Positions 9,435 through 19,467 are shown, counted from the stretch's first letter. The stretch: DNA of 64,000 bases from Prorocentrum cordatum (GCA_963575745.1 CAUYUJ010020253.1:22501-86500); one strand, 5' to 3'. The notes: generated from the letters alone by a model not told the origin. Program-made: numbers and translations.

Positions 9435-9968
9435 TTACAGTGTGCGCAAGACTGCCCGATTCCGAATCGCTCTGCGCTGGCGGAGCGCCTCGGTCCTCAG
9501 CACTGTGGCGTCGGTGTCGTCGTCGACGGCAGGGTGCGCGGCCTGCTCGGGCTGCCCCTCGGGCGCCTCGCGCTCGCGAGGCCGGCGCCGCGAGCAACCC
9601 GCAGCCGCCGTCAGCACCAGGTTGCACGCACTGAGGGCCCAGCCGATGTAGTCGGGCTGGTCGAGGTCGCCCGGGATCTCCGGGCACGCCTGGCACTGCA
9701 GTGCCGGGCAAGGGGCACACGGCGGCGCCTCTGGGCAAACAAGATCAGGGCACGGCGGGTATGGGACCACTGGGCAGCTACCCTCGTCGGGATGCACGCC
9801 CCCAGGGCCACTGACCGCCGCCCCCACGGCGTGCGCAGCCCGCTGGACCTCGGCGCCGAAGAGCACCGAGAGGAAGCTGGACTGTGCCGAGTGCCACAGC
9901 AGCGAGGCCAGCCCAGGCGCCGACGCGGCGGCCAGGGCCAGCGGACCGCGGTAGACACGCAGGGCCAT
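9435..9968 (-). CDS. N-terminal membrane/Cys-Pro-rich protein of the YR retroelement
   Basis: I place the start at the Met at 9968, 13 nt past the A1 repeat. The frame is also open upstream to 10031, but that part lies in A1. The protein opens with a hydrophobic segment ('LALAAASAPGLASLLW'). A Cys/Pro cluster of about eight Cys follows ('CPVVPYPPCPDLVCPEAPPC', then 'CPALQCQACPE'), and then a second hydrophobic stretch 'IGWALSACNLVLTAAAGC'. The tail is Arg-rich. Two membrane spans bracketing a Cys-rich loop are seen at the N-terminus of many related dinoflagellate polyproteins. The role is unknown; membrane anchoring of the particle or a signal sequence are possibilities. Confidence 0.55.
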   Translation of the reverse strand: MALRVYRGPLALAAASAPGLASLLWHSAQSSFLSVLFGAEVQRAAHAVGAAVSGPGGVHPDEGSCPVVPYPPCPDLVCPEAPPCAPCPALQCQACPEIPGDLDQPDYIGWALSACNLVLTAAAGCSRRRPREREAPEGQPEQAAHPAVDDDTDATVLRTEALRQRRAIRNRAVLRTL

Positions 9969-9980
9969 CAAACGTTTTTC

Positions 9981-10075
9981 CCGAGAGAAAAACTTGAGCC
10001 CATACGAGTACAGAGTGCAGAGTGGCGGCATTCAAAGATCTGCTCAGCATACCACATGCATGCATGTTTCATACA
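9981..10075 (-). repeat. A1 split direct repeat (element 5' end)
   Basis: About 95 bp matching A2 (3728-3820). On the coding strand it holds 'ATGGGCTCAAG', similar to the spliced-leader tail, followed by 'TTTTTCTCTCGGG' and then the first Met of the element at 9968. It should therefore contain the 5' untranslated leader. Confidence 0.8.
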
Positions 10076-10475
10076 GGCATACATAAAACAAATACATATG
10101 TATACGTATACAGATATGCATGTGTGTACACACTGAAAGTCGGATGCGTAAAAGTAATGACATATGTGAACATGTAGACCTTACAAATATTACTGTAGCC
10201 ATGTATAAATGTCTCTGTATGTACTAACCTCTCCTGCCCTGTATGTTATATCGTACTGTCTGTTCACGCGTCCCTGTGCCATTACATAACCCATGTACAC
10301 GTAAAGGGTTGTGTGCACGTGTGTTGCTACGTGTTGTCAAAGTCGGTGCCTGTGGTTGTCCGTGTTTGACTGTCCCTGACAATGCACACGCATGAATCGA
10401 AGTCTCTGTCCCTTCCTCTGCCTCTGTCTCCCGTCTGCCCCCGAATGTGTGCAAGCACACGTGTAAGTGTTTTAA
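10076..10475. other. no gene seen
   Basis: AT-richer than its surroundings, with TACA/ATGTATAC-type simple sequence at 10076-10130. I see no credible coding region, RNA gene or repeat family beyond this. Confidence 0.6.
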
Positions 10476-10935
10476 AGTGTGTGTGTGTGTGTATGTGTGT
10501 ATGCAAGTGTGTGTGTGTGTGCGTGTGTGTGCGTGAGTGTGCGTGTGTGTGTGTGTGTGCGTGTGCATGCGTGCGTGTGTGCGTGCGTGCGTGCGTGTTT
10601 GTATGTGTGTTAATGTTTGTGTGTGTGTGTGTGTTTGTGCATGTGCTCGTGTGTGAGTGTGTAAGTGTGTGTTTGAGTTTGTGTCTGTGTTTGTGCTTGT
10701 GGCTGTGCTTGTGTTTGTATGTGTGTTGTGTGTAGTTGTGTTTGTGCTTGTGTTTGTGGTTGTGGTTGCGGTTGTGATTGTCTGTGTTTGTGTGTGGTTG
10801 CGTTGTGTTTGTGTTTGTGCTTGTGCTAGTGTTTGTGTTCGTGTTTGTGTTTATGTTTGACTTTGTGCTTGACAATGTGTTGTGATTGTGTTTGTGTTTG
10901 TGTGTGTTTGTGCCTGTGTGTGTTTGCGTTCGTGT
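10476..10935. repeat. imperfect (GT)n / GTTTGTGCTT microsatellite
   Basis: Pure and interrupted GT runs give way from about 10670 to GTTT-containing variants. Long Cys/Val and His/Thr ORFs on the two strands are by-products of the repeat. Confidence 0.95.
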
Positions 10936-11577
10936 GAGGTTTGTCTCTGCCTCAGCATCTGTCTGCCAGCCTGTCTGCGTTTGCGCCTGCTTCTGCGATT
11001 GCGCCTGCGCCTGCCTGTCAGTCTATTAATTGAGGCACTGGTTCTAAATAAAGGTCGGCCTAAACCTGGCAACCTCGTCGGCAGACATGCTGTTCCCGAT
11101 CAGCTCGCGCTGCTGCGAGACGATCCAAGGCACCTGACCCGTATCTGCCCCGTCCCTTTCCAATTGCTCTTTCGTCACGATGAGCTGCCGGCGAGTGTGT
11201 ATGTACCACCCGGCTATATTCAAGCGCTTGCCGCTACCCCCTCATTATATAGTTCGTCCGTCCTCTACGTCTTATGTAGCTCGCTTGCGAGATTCGGCCC
11301 TGGCCATACTGTTCAAAGGATCGCCATGCGTTCTTGAAAAGCACAACGCGCGCGTGCGGGCCGGAATTCGATCTTAAATCAACAACAAACGCACGCACAC
11401 GCAATGCAACGCGTTCGAAGCAAACCAGCGACAGTAACTGAAACAACTGAGGCTTACAGGGGCACTCCCCATCCACCCGTCCACCTGGTTTTGGAGCAGG
11501 GGTACACATCCACTCAGCGCACGGAGCGCTCGAACTTGCAGTCGTCCCCCTACGCCTAATGCTCCGCCTCCCGTACC
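10936..11577. other. no gene seen
   Basis: Between the GT and TCC microsatellites there are only short ORFs with no recognisable residues. A short run of CTGCCT/CTGCGT-like repeats at about 10950-11020 looks like decayed simple sequence. Confidence 0.5.
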
Positions 11578-11652
11578 TTCACTCCTCCTCCTCCTCCTCC
11601 TCCTCCTCCTGCTCCTCCTCTTCCTCCTCCTCCTCCTCCTCCTCCTCCTCGT
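11578..11652. repeat. (CTC/TCC)n microsatellite, left of LINE-B
   Basis: About 75 bp of CTC triplets with a few substitutions. The same microsatellite type reappears at 14565-14890, just past the end of the LINE-B fragment. Confidence 0.95.
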
Positions 11653-11763
11653 GGGATTGAGTAACCAAGAACTTCTCCACGCCCGTCGTGTGCTCCTGTC
11701 TTACAAACCCCCCGACATAACGGGTGCTCCCTCCAGGCCAAACTCGCTACCCTTGGGGACCCT

Positions 11764-12130
11764 ATGTGGCGGGGAGCTGTGGCCCCTGTGATTCATTGGG
11801 CGGGGATGGTCTGGATGGCGCTCACCTGCCCTAGAGTTTCTATGTATAGTGTCAAGAAGCTGTGCGCCATATGGCATACCATCCCGTTCGATGATCAGGT
11901 CACTTGGCGCAATTCCAGGGGCCCCATCCAGCGCATGCACCTCAGCCTCCATAGGTTAGGATGGGTTTCCACGTCGGCGCTGACCTTTCGTGACGACAGG
12001 GGCAAGGAGATCAATATAGGGTACACCTCACCCTCCATGCTTTCCCATTTGCTGGACCTTGCCACCCAGCGGGCTCATGAGCGGGCCTTAGCGGCGAGCA
12101 CTCCTGGGTTTGACGGGGCCCGTGTGTGTG
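11764..12130 (+). pseudogene. LINE-B post-RT segment
   Basis: The frame opens with 'WRGAVAPVIHWAGMVWMA' and continues with 'WRNSRGPIQRMHLSLHRLGW' and 'SPSMLSHLLDLATQRAHERA'. These match the conserved segment after the RT in one dinoflagellate LINE lineage (the GPI-A-L-SLHRLGW block). The true frame shifts to the next one near 12110; the remaining codons to 12360 are probably noise. Confidence 0.6.
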
Positions 12131-13111
12131 GACCCCCTCAAGAAGTCCTTCGGATCCCAAGCGAAAGGTCTCAGCCCGCGAGAGAAATATCTTGCTCTCA
12201 CTTGCTTTTGGAGAGGCGTGTGGACACGCACCCGAGCCCGCTCGTGCGGGTATCAGGCGAATGGATTGTGCCCTCTCTGTGGGCAACCAGATGGCGTAAG
12301 CCATCGCCTGTGGCAGTGCACGCACCCTGCCGCCGCCCAAGCCCCAGCCGACGCTCTTGAGAAGGTGCCTGTGGAGTGGCACGCCGAGGCCCTTGAAAGC
12401 GGCAACATGTTGTTCTTCGATAAGATGAAATTGTGCCATCCCGAAACCACCCTCCCCTCCCCTGCCACGGACCCTAAGCCAACACTGTATGATGCCGCTG
12501 GTGTTGTCGTGACTTGGGGTTCGATTGATCTGCGGGGGCTCGACGTTTGCGTTGACGGCTCGGCGGTTCGCCATACTATCCGTGAGTTGTATCGGACCTC
12601 CTACCCGTGGATTTCCCTGGGACCTGGAGTGGATGAGGTGGTTGCTACTGCTCGAGGCACGGTGCTAGACACCTTGCCGCAAACGTCTTAGGCCGCCGAG
12701 CATCAGGCCATGGCGCTGATCCCAATTTTTCAGACGTTCGGGGGGCGCAGGTACGGGGACAGTATGACGGTCATCAAGCTCTGTCGCGCAGACCCTGCGC
12801 ACCAAGTTTCAAGCAAGCATCGCTATGCTGGCCTTCGGCGTGGATCGCTGATGCACGAGGCGGTGGGACATGCTGCTCCTGTCATACACACACCTGCCCA
12901 TCGTGAACGGAGTGTCATCGATGTCCCTCCCGACGAGGAACGCCGTATCGCTCTGGGGAACTGGCATGCAGATGCCCAGGCCAAGAAAGCTCTCCTCTCC
13001 CACCCCGTGCCTTCCCCCTTCGAAATTGAAGAGGTGGACAAGAGATGTAGAATGCTCTGGGTCATTCCACGTGTTTGTGGTAAGGTTTTTGTCTGTGGTC
13101 CCTCAGGATAG
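12110..13111 (+). pseudogene. LINE-B zinc finger and RNase H, one in-frame stop
   Basis: A finger 'CPLCGQPDGVSHRLWQC' lies at about 12270-12320. RNase H follows: first Asp in 'CVDGSAVR', Glu in 'AEHQAM', Asp in 'YGDSMTVIK' and last Asp in 'NWHADAQAKKAL'. All four catalytic acids are present. The frame 12110-12691 ends at TAG (12689-12691) and resumes in the same frame immediately afterwards through the RNase H glutamate to 13111. The TAG therefore looks like a single C-to-T nonsense change (CAG to TAG). The RNase H would degrade RNA in the RNA:DNA hybrid during reverse transcription. Confidence 0.65.
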
Positions 13112-13125
13112 GTTCGAGCGTTCGG

Positions 13126-13908
13126 GTGTGGGGCCCAGGGCCAGGTTGTTGTTGCTGTTGTTGTTTTGCTATGAGGGCTGGCATGCGTCGCAGGATCTCG
13201 AGCAAGGACGGGCTCGCTGCCTGCATTACCTGGCCCTATGGAAAAACATATGCCAGACCCACACCCGGATGTAAAGGTATGAGCAGCACGTGGCGGAAAA
13301 CCCGGGACATTTCTCTCGGGCGCACTCTTGCCCACTGCAGCGTGCTCAAAGGTGATGGTGAGAAGATGTTGCTCGTTTGCACGGTTTGTGGAGCATACAC
13401 CTCGGGTCGCTGCCACAAACTAGGTCAGGAATGCAGCCAGCGTCGTTTGTCAGGGGCCCCGACCACACTGCGACGAATATACGATGGCCTCTACCCGCAC
13501 TACCGTGATTCTTCTAGGCTCACAAGCTGCTCACGCAGAGGAGCTGCGTACTTGTGCTTCGCAGCCAGCCAGCCTCCACCGCGAGAGGTCGGAGCCTGCA
13601 TAGCGACGCCAGCTGGTCTTGCCTCGACCCCAAGCATGCTAACGCTGCTGGCGCGCATTCAGGCCCCTGAGGCCAGCGCTGGCCTCACCACTGCGCCCGT
13701 GCAGGGGGTGTTCCCTGCATCAGGCTCCGCTCACCCTGCCTCGGGCTTGAGTGGTGGTTCTTCGGCTAGCTTGGCTGCCCCCACACAAGGCCCTGACCTT
13801 GGTGCGAGGCAGGCACCGCCTGCCGCTGCCACCCCCCAGCGTACGCTGACCCCTCCGAGGTTTTTTCTGCGGAGGAGGCTGCTGCGCGTTTCCTCCAATC
13901 GGGGGTAG
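13126..13908 (+). pseudogene. LINE-B C-terminal Cys box and Pro/Ala-rich tail
   Basis: A short zinc-binding-like box 'VCTVCGAYTSGRCHKLGQEC' is followed by 'LRRIYDGLYPH', as in C-termini of dinoflagellate LINE ORF2 proteins, where the box precedes an 'L-RI-GLHP' helix. After that comes a low-complexity Ala/Gly/Pro/Ser tail that runs into the 245-bp tandem duplication. It is in a different frame from the RNase H part. Confidence 0.55.
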
Positions 13909-14250
13909 GGAGCGTGGGTGGCGAGAGCTGGGCGGTGCCTGTCCCGAGGCAGCTTGGAGCGCACCCGGCTCGCGAGCAGGCCGAGGCACCTCTGAGCGCT
14001 GGTTCTTTTGATGGCTTGGCTGCCCCCACGCAAGGCCCTGTCCTTGGTACGAGGCAGGCACCGCCTGCCGCTGCCGCCACACCCCCATGCGTACGCTCAC
14101 TCCTCCGCCGTTGTTGCTACGGAGGAGGCTGCTGCGCGCTTTCTCCAAACGGAGGTGGGGGGCGTGGGGGGCGAGAGCGGGGCGGTGCCTGTTTCGAGGC
14201 AGGCTGGAGCGCCACTAGCTCGCGAAGAGGGCGAAGCACCTCTCGAGGCG
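13756..14250 (+). repeat. 245-bp tandem duplication at LINE-B 3' end
   Basis: Two diverged copies start at 13756 and 14001 with 'ggttctt', then 'ggcttggctgcccccac' or 'agcttggctgcccccac', 'caaggccctg', and the box 'gcgaggcaggcaccgcctgc' or a one-base variant. The same order of blocks continues to about 14250. The copies differ by substitutions and small indels. Confidence 0.85.
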
Positions 14251-14564
14251 AGGGTGGGCAGCGAGTCGGGAGCTCGACTGAGTTCTACAGCGGGTTAGTG
14301 TACGAGTTCTGTCACCTGTTCACGCAGTCCTTTTGAGACAACCCGACCTTCGGGTGGAGGTACGATGACTGCATGCCATCGGTGCTACAGTTGTTTGTGC
14401 CCCCAGTTTTTTGCCGCGCTGCGGCCCCAGCATCCTGTTCAACGCCTTAAGCTGCTGTTGTTTCAGTTGGGCGTTCGAGCATCTGCCTCGGATGCCCCGT
14501 TGCTGGCACGTTTGCCCTCAGGTCATGCCCCAAGGGGGCCGATGATGAAAAATATCCTCATCCT

Positions 14565-14890
14565 CCTATCCTCATCCTCCTCATCCTCCTCCTCCTCCTC
14601 CTCCTCCTCCACCTCCACCTCCACCTGCTCCACATTATTCCTGCTCCTCTTCATTGTCCTCCTCGTCCTCCTCCTCCTCCTCCTCTTCCTCCTCCTCCTC
14701 CTCCTCCTCCTCTCCCTCCTGCTCCTCCTCCTCCTCTGCGTCCTGCTCCTCCTCATCATCATCATCCTCTTCCTCCTCCTCCTCCTCCTCCTCCTCCTCT
14801 TCCTCCTCCTCCTCCCCCTCCTCCTCCTCCTCCTCCTCCTCCTCTTCCTTCTCCTCCTCCTCCTCTTCCTCCTCCTCCTCCTGCTCATTA
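14565..14890. repeat. (TCC)n microsatellite, right of LINE-B
   Basis: About 325 bp of TCC triplets interrupted by TCA, TTC and TGC variants, then TCCC runs to about 14935. The poly-Ser, poly-Leu and poly-Arg ORFs over it have no meaning as genes. Confidence 0.95.
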
Positions 14891-14935
14891 TTAGATTGTT
14901 CCCCTCCCTCCCTCCCTCTCTCCCTCCCTCGCCCT

Positions 14936-15800
14936 ACGCCTCCTCATCGACAGTCCTCCTGCACGTATACACATATGAATCCAGCCAATGCCCCCCACGT
15001 CGAAACATGTCTCGCGCGGCAATGATACGTCTCTCGGAAGACCCTTGCCCGACGGAGGAAGCACGATGTCATCAAAATGTTTCCCCGCCCGACCCGCCAC
15101 TTGTGGACAGGGTCCGTGATGGTGCGAGCTGTAAGGCCGAGGGACCTCGTCATTCAGGGGACAGAGCCGCCACGCCGTGCCGATTGACTTCAACGTGCGC
15201 AAGCCGATAGGGATGAAACAACATCACGATTATGCGGAGACTGGCCTCGGACGGGCGGTCAAGGGCCAGGGTGCAAAGGGAATCGTTGTCCATCAAAACG
15301 CGCCCAACTTTCCGAATCACCAGCTCGCCGAGGCAAGAGCACCAAGTGTAGTACCGAAGCGAAACAGCGCCATTTCGAAACTCAAAGATGTACCAAATGT
15401 CTTAAGCATCCGAATAGCTCTGATCCAACCCACTGCCCACGCCATGAAAGCCCCAAAACGTCACGAGGGTGGAGCCTTCTGCAGAACCGCGGCCGCCTCC
15501 GCCCAGTCCACCCGCTCATCGACAGCCCCACCCCCGACCCCGAACCACCTGCACACCCGCTCCCGAACCCTATACAAAATGGGAGAGGGGCGAAGGGAGC
15601 GAGTGAGCGAGGCAGCGGGGAGACGCTGGGCACGGGAACGAGGTGGTGGGAGCGGGGGAAGAGGAGCAGGAGGAAGCGGCATCAGCAGCCCCAAGCTCGA
15701 GAGCGAAGGTGGACGGGGCGAGGAGGTGAGCCGCTTTCGTGGCCGGGAATTTGGCCAGGGCGCGCGCGCTGCCGCGCAGCCGTGCCGCACAAGCAGATTG
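14936..15800. other. no gene seen
   Basis: Open frames on both strands are short and compositionally GC-driven. I recognise no domain, RNA gene or repeat between the TCC array and the 3' end of LINE-C. Confidence 0.5.
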
Positions 15801-15806
15801 CTCGCC

Positions 15807-16489
15807 TCAGGGCGGGCGCAGCCACCCAGCATCGACGCCATCGACGGGTCGCCTTACCACGCCGGCCAACAGGAAGCTCCAGTCCACCTCGTCGCGGGCA
15901 AGAGCTGCGCGGCGCGCCGCACCAACGCCCCCTGCGGGCCACATCCTCGCCGCCAGCGCCACGGCATCAAGGCTCGAAACGGATGACAGTTCGAACTCCT
16001 GCCACCGAAAGAAGTCCGCCTTGGCCAGCCGCGCGCCTTGAGCCCTGAACACACGCGCCAGAATCGCCATCTCCTGCAAGGTGGAGCGCCTGCGGGGGCG
16101 CAGATGCGAGCCCCGTAGCTCAGCGCGCTCACGGCGCGAATCTTGACACAGCTCAGCTGCCGCACTGCCGTCGGTGAAGGCGTTGGGGATGCCCTCGATC
16201 TGCTTTCCCACCTTTGGAGCGGGGCCTCCCACTTGTCGGTCCGCGCCACTGACGGGCCCATCTCAAAGCCCAGGCGCGCGAGCCGATCGCGATCCGGAAA
16301 GAGTCCCAGCCCACGCCCAGCAGGATCAGCAGATCCTCGCGCGCTCATGGGGCGGCGCCGACCACGGGCCCGACAGCGGAACCACGCAGCGCTCAATAGG
16401 CTGCAGCTCCAAACGAGCAGGGAGCGCAGCGGGGCAAAATGTTCGAGCCAACAACTTCGGGCCCTCATGGCTGCATGCGATGGCCCCAT
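15807..16489 (-). pseudogene. LINE-C RT C-terminal region
   Basis: The two frames together show 'DRDRLARLGFEMGPSVARTD' and 'KIRAVSALSYGARICAPAG'. In the other frame there are 'LAKADFFRWQEFELSSV' and 'SLDAVALAARM'. In this LINE lineage the segment after the polymerase reads Y-LGFWLGP-D, then VLSYVAQ, then ADFFRLQ, so the match is good in order and spacing. Frames must be alternated. Confidence 0.6.
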
Positions 16490-17586
16490 TGTCGTCGGCG
16501 CACCATCGCGCCAGCCCCGTCATCGTTGCTTCCAATTCCACCTCCATGGCCTTGGCGAAACACTGGGCAAAGAGGGGGCCGCTGCCAGGGCCCCCTGGCG
16601 TAACGCCCGCGAAGATCACAAATAACGCGCGACTGCTGGAGTCGGAGGTAGGACGGCCATGACGAGCAGGTAGAGGCCCTGAAGAAGTCCATCCCGAAGC
16701 CCGGCAGGAACGCCCCAGCCGTCGAGCACCCGCCAGAGGAAGTCGCGAGCCAGCGACGGGCAGGCTCGGCAAAAGTCAAGGCTCCAAAGAAGCGGGCCTG
16801 GCACCCTGCAAGGGTCCGCCAGAAGCCTCCCCAAGACCACGTCGGACGCACTCTCCGACGGGCCAGCCAGAGCGTCCGCTCCGCGCCGTCGACCTGGCAC
16901 CGAGGGCGCCGTAGTCGCCGCTGCACAGGGGCGCCGCGGACAAGGGCCCATTCTGATTGAAATGGCTCGGTTTGCTCCTCTCCTTCGGGCGCCGTCTCGG
17001 GCCCGCCGAAATCGACCCATTCTGGTTTAAATAAATCGTTTGCCCTTCGCCACTGTTCCACCCGCGCCCGAGACATCACCGCCCTCGCCCGACGCCGCCC
17101 CGACCGAGAAGACATCCGCCGACGTGTCTATAAGCGCGCAGCCGCGCTCTTCTCTGGGGGGCCCCTGCGCCGCGTCGCGGTCTCTCGGTTGAAGGGGGCA
17201 GCCATCCCCGCCATCCGCGCGACGCCGCCGAGCTCCACCACAGTCTCGAAGAAGTTCCTGCTCTGGACGAAGCCGCGCTGGGTTTGCGCCGTCGCGGCAG
17301 CCGCTGGTTTGACTGCTTTATGTTCCGCAGGGACAAGAGTCTGGTCGTCTGGGGGGCGCGGGCGACGCCCCGCCCCTCCCCTATCCACCTTCTTCGGCAG
17401 GAAGGCCGAGATGGACTCTTTGAAATCAGCGCGCACGGGGGGCCCGATGCACATCCACTGAGTAGCTTCCAGAGTAGCGCGGGCGCCCTCAGAGCGGGCG
17501 CGCCAGGCCGCGATCGGTAGACCATCCAATACAAGTGCAGCGCGGCGAGCGCGACGGAGCGCGACGAAGCACTGCTTCAACGTCAC
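16326..17586 (-). pseudogene. LINE-C reverse transcriptase
   Basis: Frame 17128-17586 has 'DGLPIAAWRARS', 'FKESISAFLPKKVDRGGAG' and 'AQTQRGFVQSRNFFETVVEL'. The neighbouring frame 17076-17534 holds the linking 'TRLLSLRNIKQ'. Frame 16616-17020 has the motif A region 'LLWSLDFCRACPSLARDFLW' followed by 'VLDGWGVPAGLRDGLL'. Frame 16326-16772 has 'FAGVTPGGPGSGPLFAQCFA' (motif B) and 'LARWCADDNGAIA', the catalytic ADD. The polymerase active site is intact but at least four frame changes separate the parts. Confidence 0.75.
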
Positions 17587-18379
17587 TGGGCCCAGGCGGG
17601 GCCACTTGGCCCCTGTCGAACCCCGGCAGCACGCGGCGCTCGCCCACCACCCCCATCACCAGGTCCGAGGCGCGCCTGTCCAGCATGAGGATCGCCGCGG
17701 ACAGCGGGGCCGACGTGGCCGACCAGTGCAGCGCGAAGGCCGCGGCGAGGGCCCCCCGCGTCTTGGCCACGCCCCGCTCAGTGACAACGCCGACCAGGCA
17801 TCGCAACGGAATGAAAGGCGACCAGAGGGCAGCTCTCCGCAGTAAGGCCCGCTGCTGGCCACGCAGACGGCGTCGCTCCGATTCGATCGCAGCGGCCCCC
17901 AGCGCCTCGGCCATGGCCGCCTTCTTCTTCGGATCGGAGATAGGGGCGAAGCCGCCACCGCTCACAGACGCGACCTCCTGAAGCAAGGTGTTCTTGTTCT
18001 AAAAAGAAGCATGCGGGACCAATTGCGCGTCTTGCTCCTAAGCCGCCCCCCCAGTCAGGCCCCAGATCATCGCGTTGGCCGACGGAGTCCAAGCAGCCGA
18101 CCGAAGACGAGCGCCATGGAGCTCCGCTGCAAGCCGCTGGGGAACGCAGGTATAGGCACTGTACATGCCGGGCTCCGACTGATTCTCAAGTGGCATGGCC
18201 TTGACATGCCGGTCGATCATCGTCTTCGCCTTGGGCCTGAGGCACAGCGACGGGTCGACGGGGGCTGGCCGATCACGAAGACGACGAACACCAGGGCGGC
18301 GAGAACGCTCCTCCACCATCAGCGAGCGGTCGAAGTCCCTGCGGACCCCCGCCCGAAGAGCAGTGGACACATGCCTCAT
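17489..18379 (-). pseudogene. LINE-C endonuclease-RT linker
   Basis: Frame 17489-17986 contains 'AAIESERRRLRGQQRALLRR' and 'GVVTERGVAKTRGALAAAFA' with 'HWSATSAP', which precede the RT in this LINE family. Frame 18038-18379 has 'CLRPKAKTMIDRHVKAMPLE' and is less certain. There are no catalytic residues; it connects endonuclease and RT. Confidence 0.5.
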
Positions 18380-18398
18380 TCACGATCCACTGCTTAAT

Positions 18399-18797
18399 TC
18401 ACCATGCACTTCGGTGATCAAATACCGATGCGGTCGATGCGCGAGCTGGCGCCCTGCCCTTCGTGCCAATGCGTGAGACCAGGCGGCGCGAGCTTGACCG
18501 TAGCTTTCGCGACAGCACCCCAGGCCCTCGATCCCGGATGAGCACGAGCACGCCTGCTGGAGCAGACCAAGTCCAACGCGATGAAGTCCGTGGAGGCGAT
18601 CGTGTCGCCATCATTGAAGTCGCCACGCGGCAACAACTAGCGCTGTGACGGCATCTGGTGGGCCCACTCCACGTCGGCAACAAATCCACAACGGCGCGCT
18701 TCAGATCGTCAGTACTAACACCAAAATTGTGGACGTTCCAATGGATCAGACTCTTCTCGCCGCTGGAGACTGGAGTAGTAGCTCTGACCCGAAGCAC
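18399..18797 (-). pseudogene. LINE-C endonuclease, C-terminal half
   Basis: Frame 18399-18797 has 'SLIHWNVHNFGVSTDDLKRA'. A second frame (18418-18636) has 'PRGDFNDGDT', the catalytic GDFN motif, and 'HWHEGQGASSRIDRIGI', the closing SRIDRI motif. Together these are an endonuclease/exonuclease/phosphatase domain that nicks target DNA for target-primed reverse transcription. Two frames are needed. Confidence 0.7.
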
Positions 18798-18886
18798 TGC
18801 CCCTCTATCCTCGCAGCTTCGGGATAAGACCCCCCCCCCATTCTCGTCAAAAACAATAGCAGCACCTCCTGACGCCTCTCGGCCAC

Positions 18887-19273
18887 CTACGTCGAGATAA
18901 CTTCCAACAAGTTTACCTCGGCGCCTTGTGCATTTGAGCAGCTTGTCGACCTTGGACTCGGAGCCGTGGGTCTCCTGGAGAGCCCACGCCCCCTTTCGCC
19001 CGCCAGCGCCGCTTGATGCAAGTGGGCTCGAAGTGGGCTCGAACTTGATGTTGCAGCCCTCGCAATTGCATTATTCCCTCGTGGTCCAGGCGATGAATGA
19101 AGGCGGGCGATCGCTCGACCACCTTCCTTCGAACTCGCGACGTGACAGGCACCACTCAGCCGTCTCGGGCTCGACGGCAGCTCTGACAGCAGGCTCCAGC
19201 TGCACCCGCTGGATGCCCAGCGATAGCAGGACAACCATGCTCCAGTGAAGCTTTGGCCCAGAAGCAAAGCCAA
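18887..19273 (-). pseudogene. LINE-C endonuclease, N-terminal half
   Basis: Two frames over this stretch hold the start of the endonuclease. 'VVERSPAFIHRLDHEGIMQL' is in one; the segment preceding 'SPRSTSCSNAQGAEVNLLEV' is in the other. In the family this segment follows the conserved catalytic QE-HG motif, which I cannot read cleanly here. Confidence 0.4.
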
Positions 19274-19467
19274 AGAGCTCGTCCTCAGGAGCGGCGCCCA
19301 CTAGCTGCTGAGAGCGCAGTTCTCCTCGTTAGTGAAGACCCCCCTGCCCAAGGTCGGAGCCACCGCCCGAGGCGCCTTCTCGAGGAGAAGTTCGCGGGCC
19401 ACCATGCCGCGGTGCTTGTCTGGGCCAGCTCATAAGCGGATCTGGGCCCTCGTTGGCGACTGCGCCA

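Larger units (their letters stand above)
3561..10075 (-). mobile_element. tyrosine-recombinase retrotransposon with split direct repeats
   Basis: Read on the minus strand the order is: A1 (10075-9981), ORFs for an N-terminal membrane/Cys-rich protein, a gag-like region, RT, RNase H, tyrosine recombinase and a methyltransferase-like domain (about 9968-4046), then B1 (3990-3820), A2 (3820-3728) and B2 (3727-3561). A1-ORF-B1-A2-B2 is the split-direct-repeat layout known from Ngaro/PAT-type YR retrotransposons. B1, A2 and B2 abut without spacers, which argues against chance. The copy carries several frameshifts and is probably not autonomous. Confidence 0.8.
11660..14550 (+). mobile_element. LINE-B: 5'-truncated non-LTR retrotransposon
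   Basis: Plus-strand coding relics correspond only to the last third of a dinoflagellate LINE ORF2: post-RT region, CCHC-like finger, RNase H, C-terminal Cys box. Endonuclease and RT are absent, as expected of 5' truncation during target-primed insertion. TCC microsatellites flank both sides. The 3' region holds a 245-bp tandem duplication. Confidence 0.65.

Noticed and set aside
14365-15210. Poly-Leu/Ser plus ORF
   Set aside because: It is driven by the TCC microsatellite.
16030-16050. Spliced-leader-like CTTGAGCC at about 16036, and similar at 19816 and 63942
   Set aside because: Only eight bases match, and they lie inside recognisable coding frames away from any element 5' end; chance matches.
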